DNA of 64,000 nucleotides from an uncultured Senegalimassilia sp. (GCF_902464545.1 NZ_CABQJR010000011.1:3165-67164); one strand, 5' to 3'; positions 18,091 through 27,054 are shown, numbered from the stretch's first letter. The notes: a model not told the origin generated them from the letters alone. Numbers and translations are program-made.

Positions 18091-18107
18091 AAATCGGCAG
18101 CCGATTT
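18091..18107. promoter_or_regulatory. Perfect 17-bp palindrome, candidate operator
   Basis: AAATCGG-CAG-CCGATTT lies in the divergent gap between the MFS pair and carA, 67 bases before the carA -10. It has operator-like symmetry. No regulator gene is adjacent. Confidence 0.4.
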
Positions 18108-18174
18108 CAATGCATATTACGTTAACAACAGGTAATAAAACTGCATAACACAAAGTAAAACAGCTATTCAGTTG

Positions 18175-18180
18175 TATACT
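18175..18180 (+). promoter_or_regulatory. -10 element of the carA-carB promoter
   Basis: TATACT preceded by TTG. The predicted start near 18187 puts the PyrR hairpin at the 5' end of the transcript, as in the pyrR leader. No good -35 is seen. Confidence 0.6.
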
Positions 18181-18187
18181 CCTCCAA

Positions 18188-18223
18188 GTCCTTTAAGGGC
18201 GGTACGGAGAGACCGAAAAGGAA
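18188..18223 (+). promoter_or_regulatory. PyrR-binding RNA hairpin 2 (carA leader)
   Basis: CCTT (18190-18193) pairs with AAGG (18218-18221), and CGGT with ACCG, around a GGAGAG loop. Stem and loop core match hairpin 1 at 12351. No intrinsic terminator is visible between it and carA, unlike the pyrR leader. Confidence 0.8.
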
Positions 18224-18328
18224 TATGGCGGGCGATGGCCGGCTTTGATTGCATAGTGTTCGGCCCACGAGGTCGGGATTCGGCCTTACGGAGTCGGTGC
18301 GCGCTTGCCATCACGAAAGGAGTTGCAT

Positions 18329-19687
18329 GTGAGCAACATCACAGAACAGCTGCTACGCGGGACCTCGAAGGGGGTTGGCGCGAAGGCGGCTTTAGCTTTA
18401 GAAGATGGCACCGTGTTCTTCGGCACGGCGTGCGGCGCTGCGGGGGAGGCTTTCGGCGAGATATGCTTCAACACCTCGCTCGAGGGGTATCTCGAGGTGA
18501 TCAGCGACCCCAGCTATGCGGGCCAGATCATCACGCTGACGTATCCTCAAATCGGCAACTATGGCGTGAATCTACAGGATGCGCAATCGGGCAAGCCCGC
18601 ACTGCGAGGGCTGGTGGTGCGCGATATGTGCGCAACGCCGAGCAATTGGCGCAGCGGCATGTCTGTTGGCGAGTACTTGCAACGCAACGGCGTGGCGGCC
18701 ATCGAGGGCGTGGACACGCGCGCGCTCGTGCGCCACGTGCGCGACCATGGTGCCCAGCGCGCGATCATCTCCACCGTCGATGATGACGTGGAAAGCCTGG
18801 TCGCGAAAGTGCGCGCGAGCGAGAGCATCGTGGGGCAAAACCTTGCCGCCACGGTGTCTCGCGAACGCCCTTATGAACATACTGCCGACGATGTGCCGAA
18901 TAGCGTGCTTTTCGCTTTGACCGAGGCCCCCTCAGCCCGTTTCAACGTCATTGCCTACGATTGCGGCGTGAAGCGCTCCATCCTCGACGGGCTCGTGCGC
19001 GCTGGATGCTCGGTCACGTGCGTGCCGTGGGATACGCCTGCCGAGGACGTTCTTGCGCAGCATCCCGATGGCGTGTTCTTAAGCAACGGACCCGGCGATC
19101 CAGATGCGGTCTCGGGCACGTATTCCCAGGTTGAGAAGCTGCTCGGTAAGGTGCCGATGTTCGGTATCTGCCTGGGTCATCAGATGATGGGCAAAGCTGC
19201 CGGCGCCGATATCGAGAAGCTCAAGTTCGGTCATCGAGGCGGCAACCATCCCGTGATGAACCTCCTCACGCGCCGCGTGGAGATCACGGCGCAAAACCAT
19301 GGGTTCGGGGTGCTGTTCCCCAGCATGGGCGAGCTTGTGCCGGAGCTGTCGGGCGGGCATACCGAGCATCATGACGACCTGCGCTTTTGGGTACGCGCCG
19401 GCATCGCTCCCGTCGTGCAAAACGACCGCTTCGGGCGTATCCGGCTAACCCATGTCAACCTCAACGACGGCACGGTGGAGGGCGTGGCGTTTCTGGACGT
19501 GCCCGCGTTTTGCGTGCAGTACCATCCCGAGGCCGCGCCGGGCCCGACCGATGCGCACTATCTGTTCACGGCGTTCGTGCGCTTGATGGAAGGACGCAAG
19601 GATTATCTGGACATCGACATCGCTGCCGACCGCTTGGCGGGTTGGCGGTTCGGCGCCGAAGCAGCGAAGGAGCTCACGAATGCCTAA
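18329..19687 (+). CDS. carA: Carbamoyl phosphate synthetase small (glutaminase) subunit
   Basis: Hydrolyses glutamine and channels ammonia to CarB. 452 aa, about 70 longer than usual. The N-terminal domain starts ALALEDGTVFFG near residue 30. The amidotransferase domain has FGICLGHQMMGKA (nucleophile Cys281) and QYHPEAAPGP (His/Glu). About 33 extra residues sit between QNHGFGV and IRLTHVNLND (residues about 328-371), where homologues have a short turn, and there is a C-terminal tail of about 25. GTG 18329 follows AAAGGAG with 6-base spacing. It overlaps carB by 8 bases. Confidence 0.97.
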   Translation: MSNITEQLLRGTSKGVGAKAALALEDGTVFFGTACGAAGEAFGEICFNTSLEGYLEVISDPSYAGQIITLTYPQIGNYGVNLQDAQSGKPALRGLVVRDMCATPSNWRSGMSVGEYLQRNGVAAIEGVDTRALVRHVRDHGAQRAIISTVDDDVESLVAKVRASESIVGQNLAATVSRERPYEHTADDVPNSVLFALTEAPSARFNVIAYDCGVKRSILDGLVRAGCSVTCVPWDTPAEDVLAQHPDGVFLSNGPGDPDAVSGTYSQVEKLLGKVPMFGICLGHQMMGKAAGADIEKLKFGHRGGNHPVMNLLTRRVEITAQNHGFGVLFPSMGELVPELSGGHTEHHDDLRFWVRAGIAPVVQNDRFGRIRLTHVNLNDGTVEGVAFLDVPAFCVQYHPEAAPGPTDAHYLFTAFVRLMEGRKDYLDIDIAADRLAGWRFGAEAAKELTNA

Positions 19688-22600
19688 ACGCAACGATATC
19701 GAAACCATTCTGGTCATCGGCTCCGGTCCCATCGTCATCGGTCAGGCGTGCGAATTCGATTACTCCGGCACGCAGGCGTGCAAGGTGCTCAAGGACGAGG
19801 GTTTTCGCGTGGTGCTGGTCAACTCCAACCCGGCGACCATCATGACCGATCCCGCCATGGCCGATCGCACCTACGTCGAGCCCATCACCGCCGAGTTCAT
19901 CGAACGGGTCATCGCTCGCGAGCATCCGGATGCGCTTCTGCCCACCTTGGGCGGGCAAACCGGTTTGAACGCCGCGGTTGAGCTGGCTGAATCCGGCATT
20001 CTGGAGAAATACGGCGTTGTGATGATCGGCTGCGACCTTGATGCCATCAACCGCGGCGAGGACCGTAAGCTGTTCAACGAGTGCATGGCAGAGCTTGGCA
20101 TCGAAACGGCCCGCAGCGATTATGCGTATCGCGTCGAGGATGCGCTGGCCATCGTGGAAAAGCTCGGATATCCGGTGGTTTTGCGCCCGAGCTTCACCAT
20201 GGGCGGCGCCGGCGGCGGTATCGCGCACAACGAGGATGAGCTGCGCCTGATCGTGTCGCAGGGCCTTGAGTTGTCGCCAGCCGGCGAGGTGCTCGTTGAA
20301 GAATCCATCGAAGGCTGGAAAGAATACGAGATGGAGGTCATGCGCGATAAGGCCGGAAACGGCATCATCGTCTGCTCCATCGAGAACCTCGACGCCATGG
20401 GCGTGCACACGGGCGATTCCATCACCGTCGCCCCTGCTCAAACGCTTAGCGACGTGGAATACCAGCGCATGCGCGCGGCAAGCCTCGCCATTCTCGAAAA
20501 GGTGGGTGTGGAGACGGGCGGGTCGAACGTGCAGTTCGCCGTGAACCCGCAAAACGGCCGCATGGTGGTCATCGAGATGAACCCGCGCGTATCGCGCTCG
20601 TCGGCGCTTGCTTCCAAGGCCACCGGTTTCCCCATCGCCAAGGCCGCGGCGCGCCTTGCCGTCGGGTATACGCTTGACGAAATCGTCAACGATATCACGA
20701 AGGCCACGCCTGCATGCTTCGAGCCTTCCATAGACTACTGCGTGGTGAAGGTTCCTCGCTTCGCGTTCGAGAAGTTCCAGGGCGCTGACGACGTGCTGTC
20801 CACGCGCATGAAGGCCGTCGGCGAGGTCATGGGGATCGGGCGTACGTTCGAGGAAGCGCTCGGCAAGGCCATGCGCTCGCTGGAAAACGGGCGCGCCGGC
20901 CTGAACGCCGACGGTAAATGCAAGGATGTGCTCGAGCAGGACGGCTTCGATGAGCTGGTCGGGCGCCCCACGCAAGACCGCATCTTCTATATGGCCGAGG
21001 CGCTTCGCCGCGGGTGGAGTACGCAGCGGTTGCACGAGGCCACGGGCATCGATCCGTGGTTCATCGACCGCATGCGCGATATCGTCGTCATCGAGGAGAA
21101 CCTTCGCGGCATGTCCCTTGAGCAGCTCGATGCGGACGCCTTCCGCCTGCTGAAACGCATGGGCCTGTCAGATATGCAGATCGGACACCTCGTCGGCGCC
21201 GATGAGCTTGAGGTACGTGCTCAGCGCAAGCGCCTCGGCGTCGTGCCGGCGTTCAAGACGGTCGACACCTGCGCCGCCGAGTTCCCCGGCACCACGGCAT
21301 ACCACTACAAAACCTATGATGCGGATGAGAACGAGGCCGTTCCCACGCCGGGTCGCAAGAGCGTCATGATCTTGGGCGCCGGGCCGAATCGTATCGGGCA
21401 GGGCATCGAGTTCGATTACTGTTGCGTGCACGCCAGCTATGCGCTTCGGGACGCTGGCTACGAGACGATCATGGTCAACTGCAACCCCGAGACCGTGTCG
21501 ACCGACTACGATACCTCCGACAAGCTGTATTTCGAGCCGCTGACCTTCGAGGACGTTATGGACATCGTCGATGTCGAGCAGCCCGAGGGCGTGGTGGTCA
21601 CGTTGGGCGGGCAGACCCCGTTGAAGCTGGCGGCTGCCCTGCAAGAAGCCGGCGTCAACATCATGGGCACGAAGCCCGAGGCCATCGACCTTGCCGAGGA
21701 CCGCGACCGGTTCCGTGCCGTATGCGACGAGCTCGACATCGCCTATCCTGCCGCTGGTCAGGCGACCACCTTCGAGCAGGCGCGAAAGGTTGCGGCAGAC
21801 ATCGGCTTCCCGCTGCTCGTGCGCCCGAGCTACGTGCTCGGCGGGCGCGGTATGGGCATCGTCTACGACGATGCCCAGCTCAAGCGCTATATGGCGGAGG
21901 CGGCCAAGATCACGCCGGATCACCCGGTATATCTCGATCGCTTCCTCGAGGGGGCCGTGGAGCTTGACCTTGACGCCCTGTGCGACGGCACCGAAACCTA
22001 CGTCGGGGCCATCATGGAGCATATCGAGATGGCCGGCATCCATTCCGGCGACTCGGCCTGCTGCACGCCACCGTTCTCGCTCTCCGATGCCATCCAGGCG
22101 CAGCTGCGCTCCATCGCGCGCCGCCTGGCGCTTCGCTTGGGCGTGGTCGGTTTGCTCAACATACAGTTCGCCATCAAGGACCAGGTCATCTACATGATCG
22201 AGGCCAATCCGCGAGCCAGTCGCACCGTGCCGTTCGCCTCGAAGGCCACCGGGGTTCCCTTAGCGCAGGCCGCTGCACGCATCATGGCGGGCGAGAGCAT
22301 CGCCGAACTTCGCCTGCCAAGCGACGAGCGGCGCTTGGACCGCTTCAGCGTCAAGGAGGCCGTTATGCCTTTCGGCCGCTTCCCGGGTGCGGACACCATC
22401 CTCGGTCCCGAGATGAAATCGACCGGCGAGGTCATGGGCATCGCGGAGAACTTCCCGTGCGCGTTCGCCAAGACCCAGCTTGCCATCAGCTATAAGCTTC
22501 CCGAGGGCGGTACGGTGTTCGTGAGCGTGTGCGACCGCGATAAACGCGGCATCGTGCCCATTGCGCGCGACATCGTGCGTCTCGGCTTCCGTATCGTGGC

Positions 22601-22934
22601 TACCGCGGGAACGGCGCGTACGCTGGGAGCTGCCGGTGTAGACTGTACACCGGTCAAGAAGATCAGCGAAGGCGAGCCCAACGTGCTCGACATGCTGGTT
22701 GCCGGCGAGATCGCGTTGATGATCAACACGCCGTTCGGTCATGCCACCCGCGACGATGGCTACGAGCTGCGAACCGAGGCGGTCAAGCACGGCGTCACGC
22801 AGATCACCACGCTTGCAGGCGCCCAGGCCATGGCGGCAGGTTTGGAGGCCATGCGCGCGAACGGGTTGACGGTGATTGCGCTGCAAGATCTTCCGCAGCA
22901 TCCTTTGCCGCTAGAGGGGGATCCGGTCAAGTAA
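19680..22934 (+). CDS. carB: Carbamoyl phosphate synthetase large subunit
   Basis: 1084 aa, normal length. Two homologous ATP-grasp halves: the first (about 1-550) makes and uses carboxyphosphate and opens ILVIGSGPIVIGQACEFDYS; the second opens VMILGAGPNRIGQGIEFDY and phosphorylates carbamate. The C-terminal 140 residues are the MGS-like allosteric domain. ATG 19680 has AAGGAG 7 bases upstream inside carA, so translation is coupled. It supplies carbamoyl phosphate for pyrimidines and arginine. Confidence 0.98.
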   Translation: MPKRNDIETILVIGSGPIVIGQACEFDYSGTQACKVLKDEGFRVVLVNSNPATIMTDPAMADRTYVEPITAEFIERVIAREHPDALLPTLGGQTGLNAAVELAESGILEKYGVVMIGCDLDAINRGEDRKLFNECMAELGIETARSDYAYRVEDALAIVEKLGYPVVLRPSFTMGGAGGGIAHNEDELRLIVSQGLELSPAGEVLVEESIEGWKEYEMEVMRDKAGNGIIVCSIENLDAMGVHTGDSITVAPAQTLSDVEYQRMRAASLAILEKVGVETGGSNVQFAVNPQNGRMVVIEMNPRVSRSSALASKATGFPIAKAAARLAVGYTLDEIVNDITKATPACFEPSIDYCVVKVPRFAFEKFQGADDVLSTRMKAVGEVMGIGRTFEEALGKAMRSLENGRAGLNADGKCKDVLEQDGFDELVGRPTQDRIFYMAEALRRGWSTQRLHEATGIDPWFIDRMRDIVVIEENLRGMSLEQLDADAFRLLKRMGLSDMQIGHLVGADELEVRAQRKRLGVVPAFKTVDTCAAEFPGTTAYHYKTYDADENEAVPTPGRKSVMILGAGPNRIGQGIEFDYCCVHASYALRDAGYETIMVNCNPETVSTDYDTSDKLYFEPLTFEDVMDIVDVEQPEGVVVTLGGQTPLKLAAALQEAGVNIMGTKPEAIDLAEDRDRFRAVCDELDIAYPAAGQATTFEQARKVAADIGFPLLVRPSYVLGGRGMGIVYDDAQLKRYMAEAAKITPDHPVYLDRFLEGAVELDLDALCDGTETYVGAIMEHIEMAGIHSGDSACCTPPFSLSDAIQAQLRSIARRLALRLGVVGLLNIQFAIKDQVIYMIEANPRASRTVPFASKATGVPLAQAAARIMAGESIAELRLPSDERRLDRFSVKEAVMPFGRFPGADTILGPEMKSTGEVMGIAENFPCAFAKTQLAISYKLPEGGTVFVSVCDRDKRGIVPIARDIVRLGFRIVATAGTARTLGAAGVDCTPVKKISEGEPNVLDMLVAGEIALMINTPFGHATRDDGYELRTEAVKHGVTQITTLAGAQAMAAGLEAMRANGLTVIALQDLPQHPLPLEGDPVK

Positions 22935-22971
22935 GGCGTATCGCCCTGCCGGTGCGAACCCGCGGGGGATA

Positions 22972-23036
22972 GGCGACGGGAGCGCGTTTCGCGCGGCGGC
23001 GGTTCGCATGCTGCGCGAGGCGCCGTCCCCGTCGCC
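22972..23036 (+). terminator. Terminator-like hairpin after carB
   Basis: GGCGACGGG (22972-22980) pairs with CCCGTCGCC (23028-23036) around a GC-rich loop; only a short T-run (GTTATTT) follows. It could stop or slow carAB transcription before pyrK. Confidence 0.45.
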
Positions 23037-23147
23037 GTTATTTCGCCCGTTGCATCCTTTCTGCCCTTGCGTAGGGTATCTCGGGCGCGCTCGTGGGCCG
23101 TTTGCGTTCGAACTGTCGGCATTTGCCCCTGCTAGCTGCTGCAATGG

Positions 23148-23153
23148 TACAAT
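23148..23153 (+). promoter_or_regulatory. Possible -10 of a pyrK-pyrD-pyrF promoter
   Basis: TACAAT, with TTGCCC 19 bases upstream (23123-23128). It would start a transcript about 45 bases before pyrK. A GGCCGC-ATC-GCGGCC hairpin (about 23173-23187) follows in the leader. Confidence 0.5.
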
Positions 23154-23206
23154 CGCTCCCAACGTAGCAAGGGCCGCATCGCGGCCATCGTGACGGAAGG
23201 AGCCCT

Positions 23207-24013
23207 GTGGCGCTTGTGAACGAGCGGGTCCGCATTCTGGAGAACGAGTGCGTCGGCCTGAATCTGTATCTCATGACGCTTTCCTCGCCGGCCATCGCGG
23301 CCGCGATCGAACCCGGTCAGTTCGTGCATATGAAGATCCCCGGAATGGAGGGCCACGTGCTGCGCCGTCCGTTCTCGGTGTATGCGGCCGATGCGGCTGG
23401 CGGTACGCTCGATGTGCTGTATCAAACGGTGGGTTTCGGCACGAACCATCTTGCCGCGCTCGCACCTGATGTGGCCAACGAAATCGAATCCGCCGAGCTC
23501 ATCGGGCCCGTCGGCCGCCGCTGGCAGGCGCCTGCCGGTACGCAGCGCGCACTGCTCGTGGGCGGCGGCGTGGGCGCGGCCCCGCTGTTCATGCTGTGCC
23601 AGGAGCTTGTCGGTTCGGGCGTGCACGTGGACGTGGTGCTCGGCGCGCAGACCGCCGATGCGCTCGTGTGCCTGAAGCGCTACGAGCAGCTCCTGTCGCG
23701 CGATGTTCGCGTGGCAACCGACGATGGCACGCTCGGTCGTGAAGGCTTCTGCACCTCTTTGGTCGAAGAGGCCCTTGCCGCCGGCGTCGACGGGAAGCCG
23801 TATCAGTACGTGGCGTGCTGCGGCCCCGAGCCCCTCATGAAGATCGTGGCGGGCCAGGCGGCCGGTGCCGGCGTGCCGTGCCAGATCTCCCTGGAAAAGC
23901 GCATGGCCTGCGGCGTGGGCGCGTGCCTGTCGTGCGTGGTCGACACGGTCGACGGCAAGAAGCGCTCATGCGTCGACGGCCCGGTTTTCGATGCTGAAAA
24001 GGTGGTGTGGTAG
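23207..24013 (+). CDS. pyrK: Dihydroorotate dehydrogenase electron-transfer subunit PyrK
   Basis: 268 aa. FAD and [2Fe-2S] subunit that passes electrons from PyrD to NAD+. Flavin-binding RRPFSVYAAD (about residue 50), NAD-site VGGGVGAAPLFML, and the cluster cysteines CGVGACLSC with a later Cys in KKRSCVDGPVF near the C-terminus. GTG 23207 follows AAGGAG. It abuts pyrD with no gap, which fits the class 1B heterotetramer. Confidence 0.97.
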   Translation: MALVNERVRILENECVGLNLYLMTLSSPAIAAAIEPGQFVHMKIPGMEGHVLRRPFSVYAADAAGGTLDVLYQTVGFGTNHLAALAPDVANEIESAELIGPVGRRWQAPAGTQRALLVGGGVGAAPLFMLCQELVGSGVHVDVVLGAQTADALVCLKRYEQLLSRDVRVATDDGTLGREGFCTSLVEEALAAGVDGKPYQYVACCGPEPLMKIVAGQAAGAGVPCQISLEKRMACGVGACLSCVVDTVDGKKRSCVDGPVFDAEKVVW

Positions 24014-24964
24014 ATGACTGCAATCCCCATGCTTCCCGCAACCGCGGCCCCCACGAACGTGAACATGGCCGTCAACCTCGGCGGGCTTTCCATGAAAAAC
24101 CCCGTGACCACGGCATCCGGCACCTTCGCTGCCGGCCGCGAATACTCCGACTTCGTGGACGTCTCCGCCCTGGGCGCCGTCACCACCAAAGGCGTCTCGC
24201 TTAACGGGTGGGAGGGCAACGCCTCCCCGCGCATCGCAGAGGTTCCTTCGGGCATGCTCAACTCCATCGGCCTGCAAAACCCCGGCGTCGAGCACCTGAA
24301 GGCCTGCGAGCTGCCGTGGCTTGCCGAGGTCGGCGCAACCACCATCGTCAACGTCTCAGGCCATAGCTTCGACGAATATGTGCAGGTCATCGAAGCGCTA
24401 GAAGCTGCTCCCGTCGATGCGTACGAGGTCAACATCTCATGCCCGAACGTCGATGCCGGCGGCATGACCATTGGCACGCACGTGGAGTCCGTCGAGAAGG
24501 TGGTGGGCATGTGCCGCCAGGCCACTGCCCGTCCGCTCATCGTGAAGCTCACGCCCAACGTCACCGATATCTCCGAGATCGCCCGCGCCGCCGAATCCGC
24601 CGGCGCCGACGCCATCTCGCTCATCAACACGCTCATGGGCATGGCCATCGACGCCGATCGCCGCTGCACGCTCACGTCGCGTCCCTTCGCCGGCTTCTCC
24701 GGTCCCGCCATCAAGCCCGTGGCGCTGCGCTGCGTGTGGCAGTGCCACAACGCGGTGAAGGTGCCGCTTCTGGGCATGGGCGGCATCTCCAACGGCACCG
24801 ATGCCGTGGAGTTCATGCTCGCCGGCGCCACCGCCGTGGCGGTGGGCACCGCGAACTTCGTCAACCCCCAGGCAACCATCGACGTCATCGACGGCATCGC
24901 CGAGTATTGCGAGCGTCATGGCGTCAAAGGCGTAAACGAACTGATTGGAGCGCTGCAATGCTAA
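24014..24964 (+). CDS. pyrD: Dihydroorotate dehydrogenase catalytic subunit, class 1B
   Basis: 316 aa FMN enzyme oxidising dihydroorotate to orotate. The active-site base is Cys143 in NISCPNVDAGG, as in class 1A/1B cytosolic enzymes rather than the serine of the membrane class 2. FMN-binding GMGGISNGTDAVEF and TASGTFAAG are present. Its ATG directly follows the pyrK stop, and its stop overlaps the pyrF start. Pairing with PyrK means NAD+ is the acceptor, suitable for an anaerobe. Confidence 0.97.
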   Translation: MTAIPMLPATAAPTNVNMAVNLGGLSMKNPVTTASGTFAAGREYSDFVDVSALGAVTTKGVSLNGWEGNASPRIAEVPSGMLNSIGLQNPGVEHLKACELPWLAEVGATTIVNVSGHSFDEYVQVIEALEAAPVDAYEVNISCPNVDAGGMTIGTHVESVEKVVGMCRQATARPLIVKLTPNVTDISEIARAAESAGADAISLINTLMGMAIDADRRCTLTSRPFAGFSGPAIKPVALRCVWQCHNAVKVPLLGMGGISNGTDAVEFMLAGATAVAVGTANFVNPQATIDVIDGIAEYCERHGVKGVNELIGALQC

Positions 24965-25686
24965 CCACGTTTTCCGATATCCCCGAGCGCGACCGCGTCA
25001 TCGTCGCCCTGGACTGCGACATCGAGGAGGCCTTTGAGCTGGCCGACAAGCTGCAGGGCAAGGCCACGTGGATGAAGATCGGCATGACGCTGTTCTACGC
25101 CAACGGCCCCGCGGTGGTGTACGCCCTGAAAGAGCGCGGGTTCAAGGTGTTCTTGGACCTGAAGTTCCACGACATCCCGCATCAGGTCGAGGGCGCGGCG
25201 TATTCGGCGGCCGCTAGCGGCGCGGACATGATGACGATGCATACCATCGGCGGCGTCGCCATGATGAGCGCGGCGCAAAAGGGCGCCGAGCGCGCGGCTG
25301 CAGAGTACGGCTTCGACGTGCCCATCACCTTGGGTATCACCGTGCTCACCTCCATGAGCCAGGCCGCCCTCGCCGACACCGGCGTCACCCGTCCCATGTC
25401 CGAGCAGGTCAACGTGCTTGCCGAGCAGGCCAAGCGCTCCGGCATCTCCGGCGTCGTGGCATCCCCGCAGGAAGCCGCCATGCTCCGCGAGGTGCTCGGC
25501 CCCGAGGGCTATATCGTCACGCCGGGCGTGCGTCCCGCCGGCAGCGCCCTGGGCGATCAGTCCCGTGTCGCCACGCCCAAGCAGGCCTTCGAAAACGGCG
25601 CATCGCACATCGTCATCGGCCGCCCCATCACGCAGGCCGCCGACCCGGCTGCTGCCTTCGATGCCATCGTGGCCGAGCTGGACTAG
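24958..25686 (+). CDS. pyrF: Orotidine 5'-phosphate decarboxylase
   Basis: 242 aa, the last step to UMP. VIVALDCDIEEAF at the start and the catalytic DLKFHDIPHQVEGAA (about residue 62) mark class 1 PyrF; GVRPAGSALGDQSRVATP is the phosphate-binding loop. The ATG lies inside the last codons of pyrD, so translation is coupled. pyrE, which makes the substrate, is not downstream here. Confidence 0.97.
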   Translation: MLTTFSDIPERDRVIVALDCDIEEAFELADKLQGKATWMKIGMTLFYANGPAVVYALKERGFKVFLDLKFHDIPHQVEGAAYSAAASGADMMTMHTIGGVAMMSAAQKGAERAAAEYGFDVPITLGITVLTSMSQAALADTGVTRPMSEQVNVLAEQAKRSGISGVVASPQEAAMLREVLGPEGYIVTPGVRPAGSALGDQSRVATPKQAFENGASHIVIGRPITQAADPAAAFDAIVAELD

Positions 25687-25837
25687 TGGGAATTTCGCGC
25701 GTTCGTGGCATAGCTGGCATCGTTCGTGCATAATGTGTTGTCGCTGAAGAAGGGCGCTTTTGCGTTGGATTCGAAAGAATCCCAGGTGCAGGGCCATTTT
25801 TCCGCGAAAACTTTTTTGTGATTTGGGTAACTGGTTG

Positions 25838-25865
25838 TTGTCGATGTCGGTTGACGTGCTAGTAT
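25838..25865 (+). promoter_or_regulatory. Promoter of mihF-gmk-rpoZ
   Basis: TTGTCG (25838-25843), 16 bases, TAGTAT (25860-25865). The start would be about 30 bases before the gene, whose AAGGAG is at 25889. A GGATTC-GAAA-GAATCC hairpin at 25767-25782 lies between pyrF and this promoter. Confidence 0.6.
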
Positions 25866-25901
25866 CACGACAACGCTTGATTTACACGAAGGAGATTACT
25901 G

Positions 25902-26210
25902 ATGGCTATTCCCCAACTCAGCCCTGAAGATCGTCAGGCGGCCCTTGAAAAGGCCAAGGCCGCTCGCATCAAGCGCGCGCAGGTCCGCGATGATCTCAAG
26001 GCCGGCAAGCTCACGCTTGCCCAGGTGGTCGACATGAAAGACGACCCGGTCATCGGCCGCATGAAGGTCTCCACGCTCATCGAAACGCTTCCCGGCTACG
26101 GCAAGGCCAAGGCCGAGAAGGTCATGAAGGAGCTGCAGATCGCCGAAAGCCGCCGCCTGCGCGGTCTTGGCGAGCGTCAGCAGGTCGCGCTCCTCGAGCG
26201 TCTGGGCTAG
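25902..26210 (+). CDS. mihF: Actinobacterial integration host factor (mIHF)
   Basis: 102 aa, basic, helical nucleoid protein unrelated to the proteobacterial IHF pair. The C-terminal half carries the helix-hairpin-helix-like DNA-binding stretch TLIETLPGYGKAKAEKVM. It bends DNA and is essential in mycobacteria. ATG follows AAGGAG by 8 bases. Its position just before gmk and rpoZ is the conserved actinobacterial order and supports both the identity and the phylum. Confidence 0.95.
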   Translation: MAIPQLSPEDRQAALEKAKAARIKRAQVRDDLKAGKLTLAQVVDMKDDPVIGRMKVSTLIETLPGYGKAKAEKVMKELQIAESRRLRGLGERQQVALLERLG

Positions 26211-26213
26211 GCA

Positions 26214-26786
26214 GTGCGTCGCGGCAATCTGTTCGTCATCTCCGGGCCATCAGGTGCTGGCAAAGGCACGCTGGTGGCCCGACTTGTGCAGGCGGTTCCC
26301 GATGCGTGGGTTTCGGTTTCGGCCACCACGCGCAGCCCCCGCGCAGGCGAGGTCGACGGCGTTCATTACCAGTTCAAAACCAAGGAGCAGTTCCAGCAGC
26401 TCATCGAGTCCGACGGCTTGCTCGAATGGGCGGTCTACGGGTCCAACCATTATGGTACGCCCAAGGCCAGCGTTCTGCAGCATATGGCCGCAGGCCAGCA
26501 GGTCATCCTTGAAATCGATGTGCAGGGGGCGTTCCAGATCAGGGAAAAGGTGCCCGAAGCCCACCTGATCTTCATCGAGCCGCCTTCCATGGAGGTGCTC
26601 GAACAGCGCCTTCGCGGACGCGATACTGAAACCGAGGAAGTCATCCAGCAGCGTCTTGCGGCTGCTAGGGTGGAGCTTTCCCGCAAAATGGAGTATGATA
26701 TACAGCTTGTGAACGATAATCTTGACGAAGCTGTTTCGCAGCTCGTCTCATACGTGAACGAACAAGCCGAGAAAACGCGAGGTTAA
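26214..26786 (+). CDS. gmk: Guanylate kinase
   Basis: 190 aa. Phosphorylates GMP to GDP. P-loop FVISGPSGAGKGTL (residues 7-20), GMP-binding SATTRSPRAGEVDGVHY and the lid with RLRGRDTETEEVI. GTG 26214 starts 3 bases after the mihF stop, a coupled arrangement. Confidence 0.97.
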   Translation: MRRGNLFVISGPSGAGKGTLVARLVQAVPDAWVSVSATTRSPRAGEVDGVHYQFKTKEQFQQLIESDGLLEWAVYGSNHYGTPKASVLQHMAAGQQVILEIDVQGAFQIREKVPEAHLIFIEPPSMEVLEQRLRGRDTETEEVIQQRLAAARVELSRKMEYDIQLVNDNLDEAVSQLVSYVNEQAEKTRG

Positions 26787-26793
26787 CTACCCT

Positions 26794-27054
26794 ATGAGCA
26801 TCATCGAACCCAGGATCACCGACCTTCTGGACGCAACCGATAACGACCGTTTCCTGCTGTGCGCCCTGGCATCCAAGCGCGCCCATGACATCAACGACAT
26901 GATGCGTGGCCAACGCGATCGCGCCATCCAGCTGCAAACCGCCGTCGAGATCGCTAAAGCTGCAGATAAGAAGCCGCTTTCCATGGCCTTCTCCGAAATC
27001 GCCCGCGGCGACGTTTCCTACGATCCGGAAACCATCGACGCCGAGAACCACTAA
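26794..27054 (+). CDS. rpoZ: RNA polymerase omega subunit
   Basis: 86 aa. Assists assembly of the beta' subunit and, in many bacteria, ppGpp response. RITDLLDATDNDRFLLCALASKRA and the ALEEIA-like stretch SMAFSEIARGDV are typical. It starts 7 bases after gmk and ends the operon. Confidence 0.93.
   Translation: MSIIEPRITDLLDATDNDRFLLCALASKRAHDINDMMRGQRDRAIQLQTAVEIAKAADKKPLSMAFSEIARGDVSYDPETIDAENH

Noticed and set aside
19674..21035. A 453-codon minus-strand frame antisense to carB
   Set aside because: Same GC-driven artefact; carB is certain and no family is recognisable in the antisense protein.
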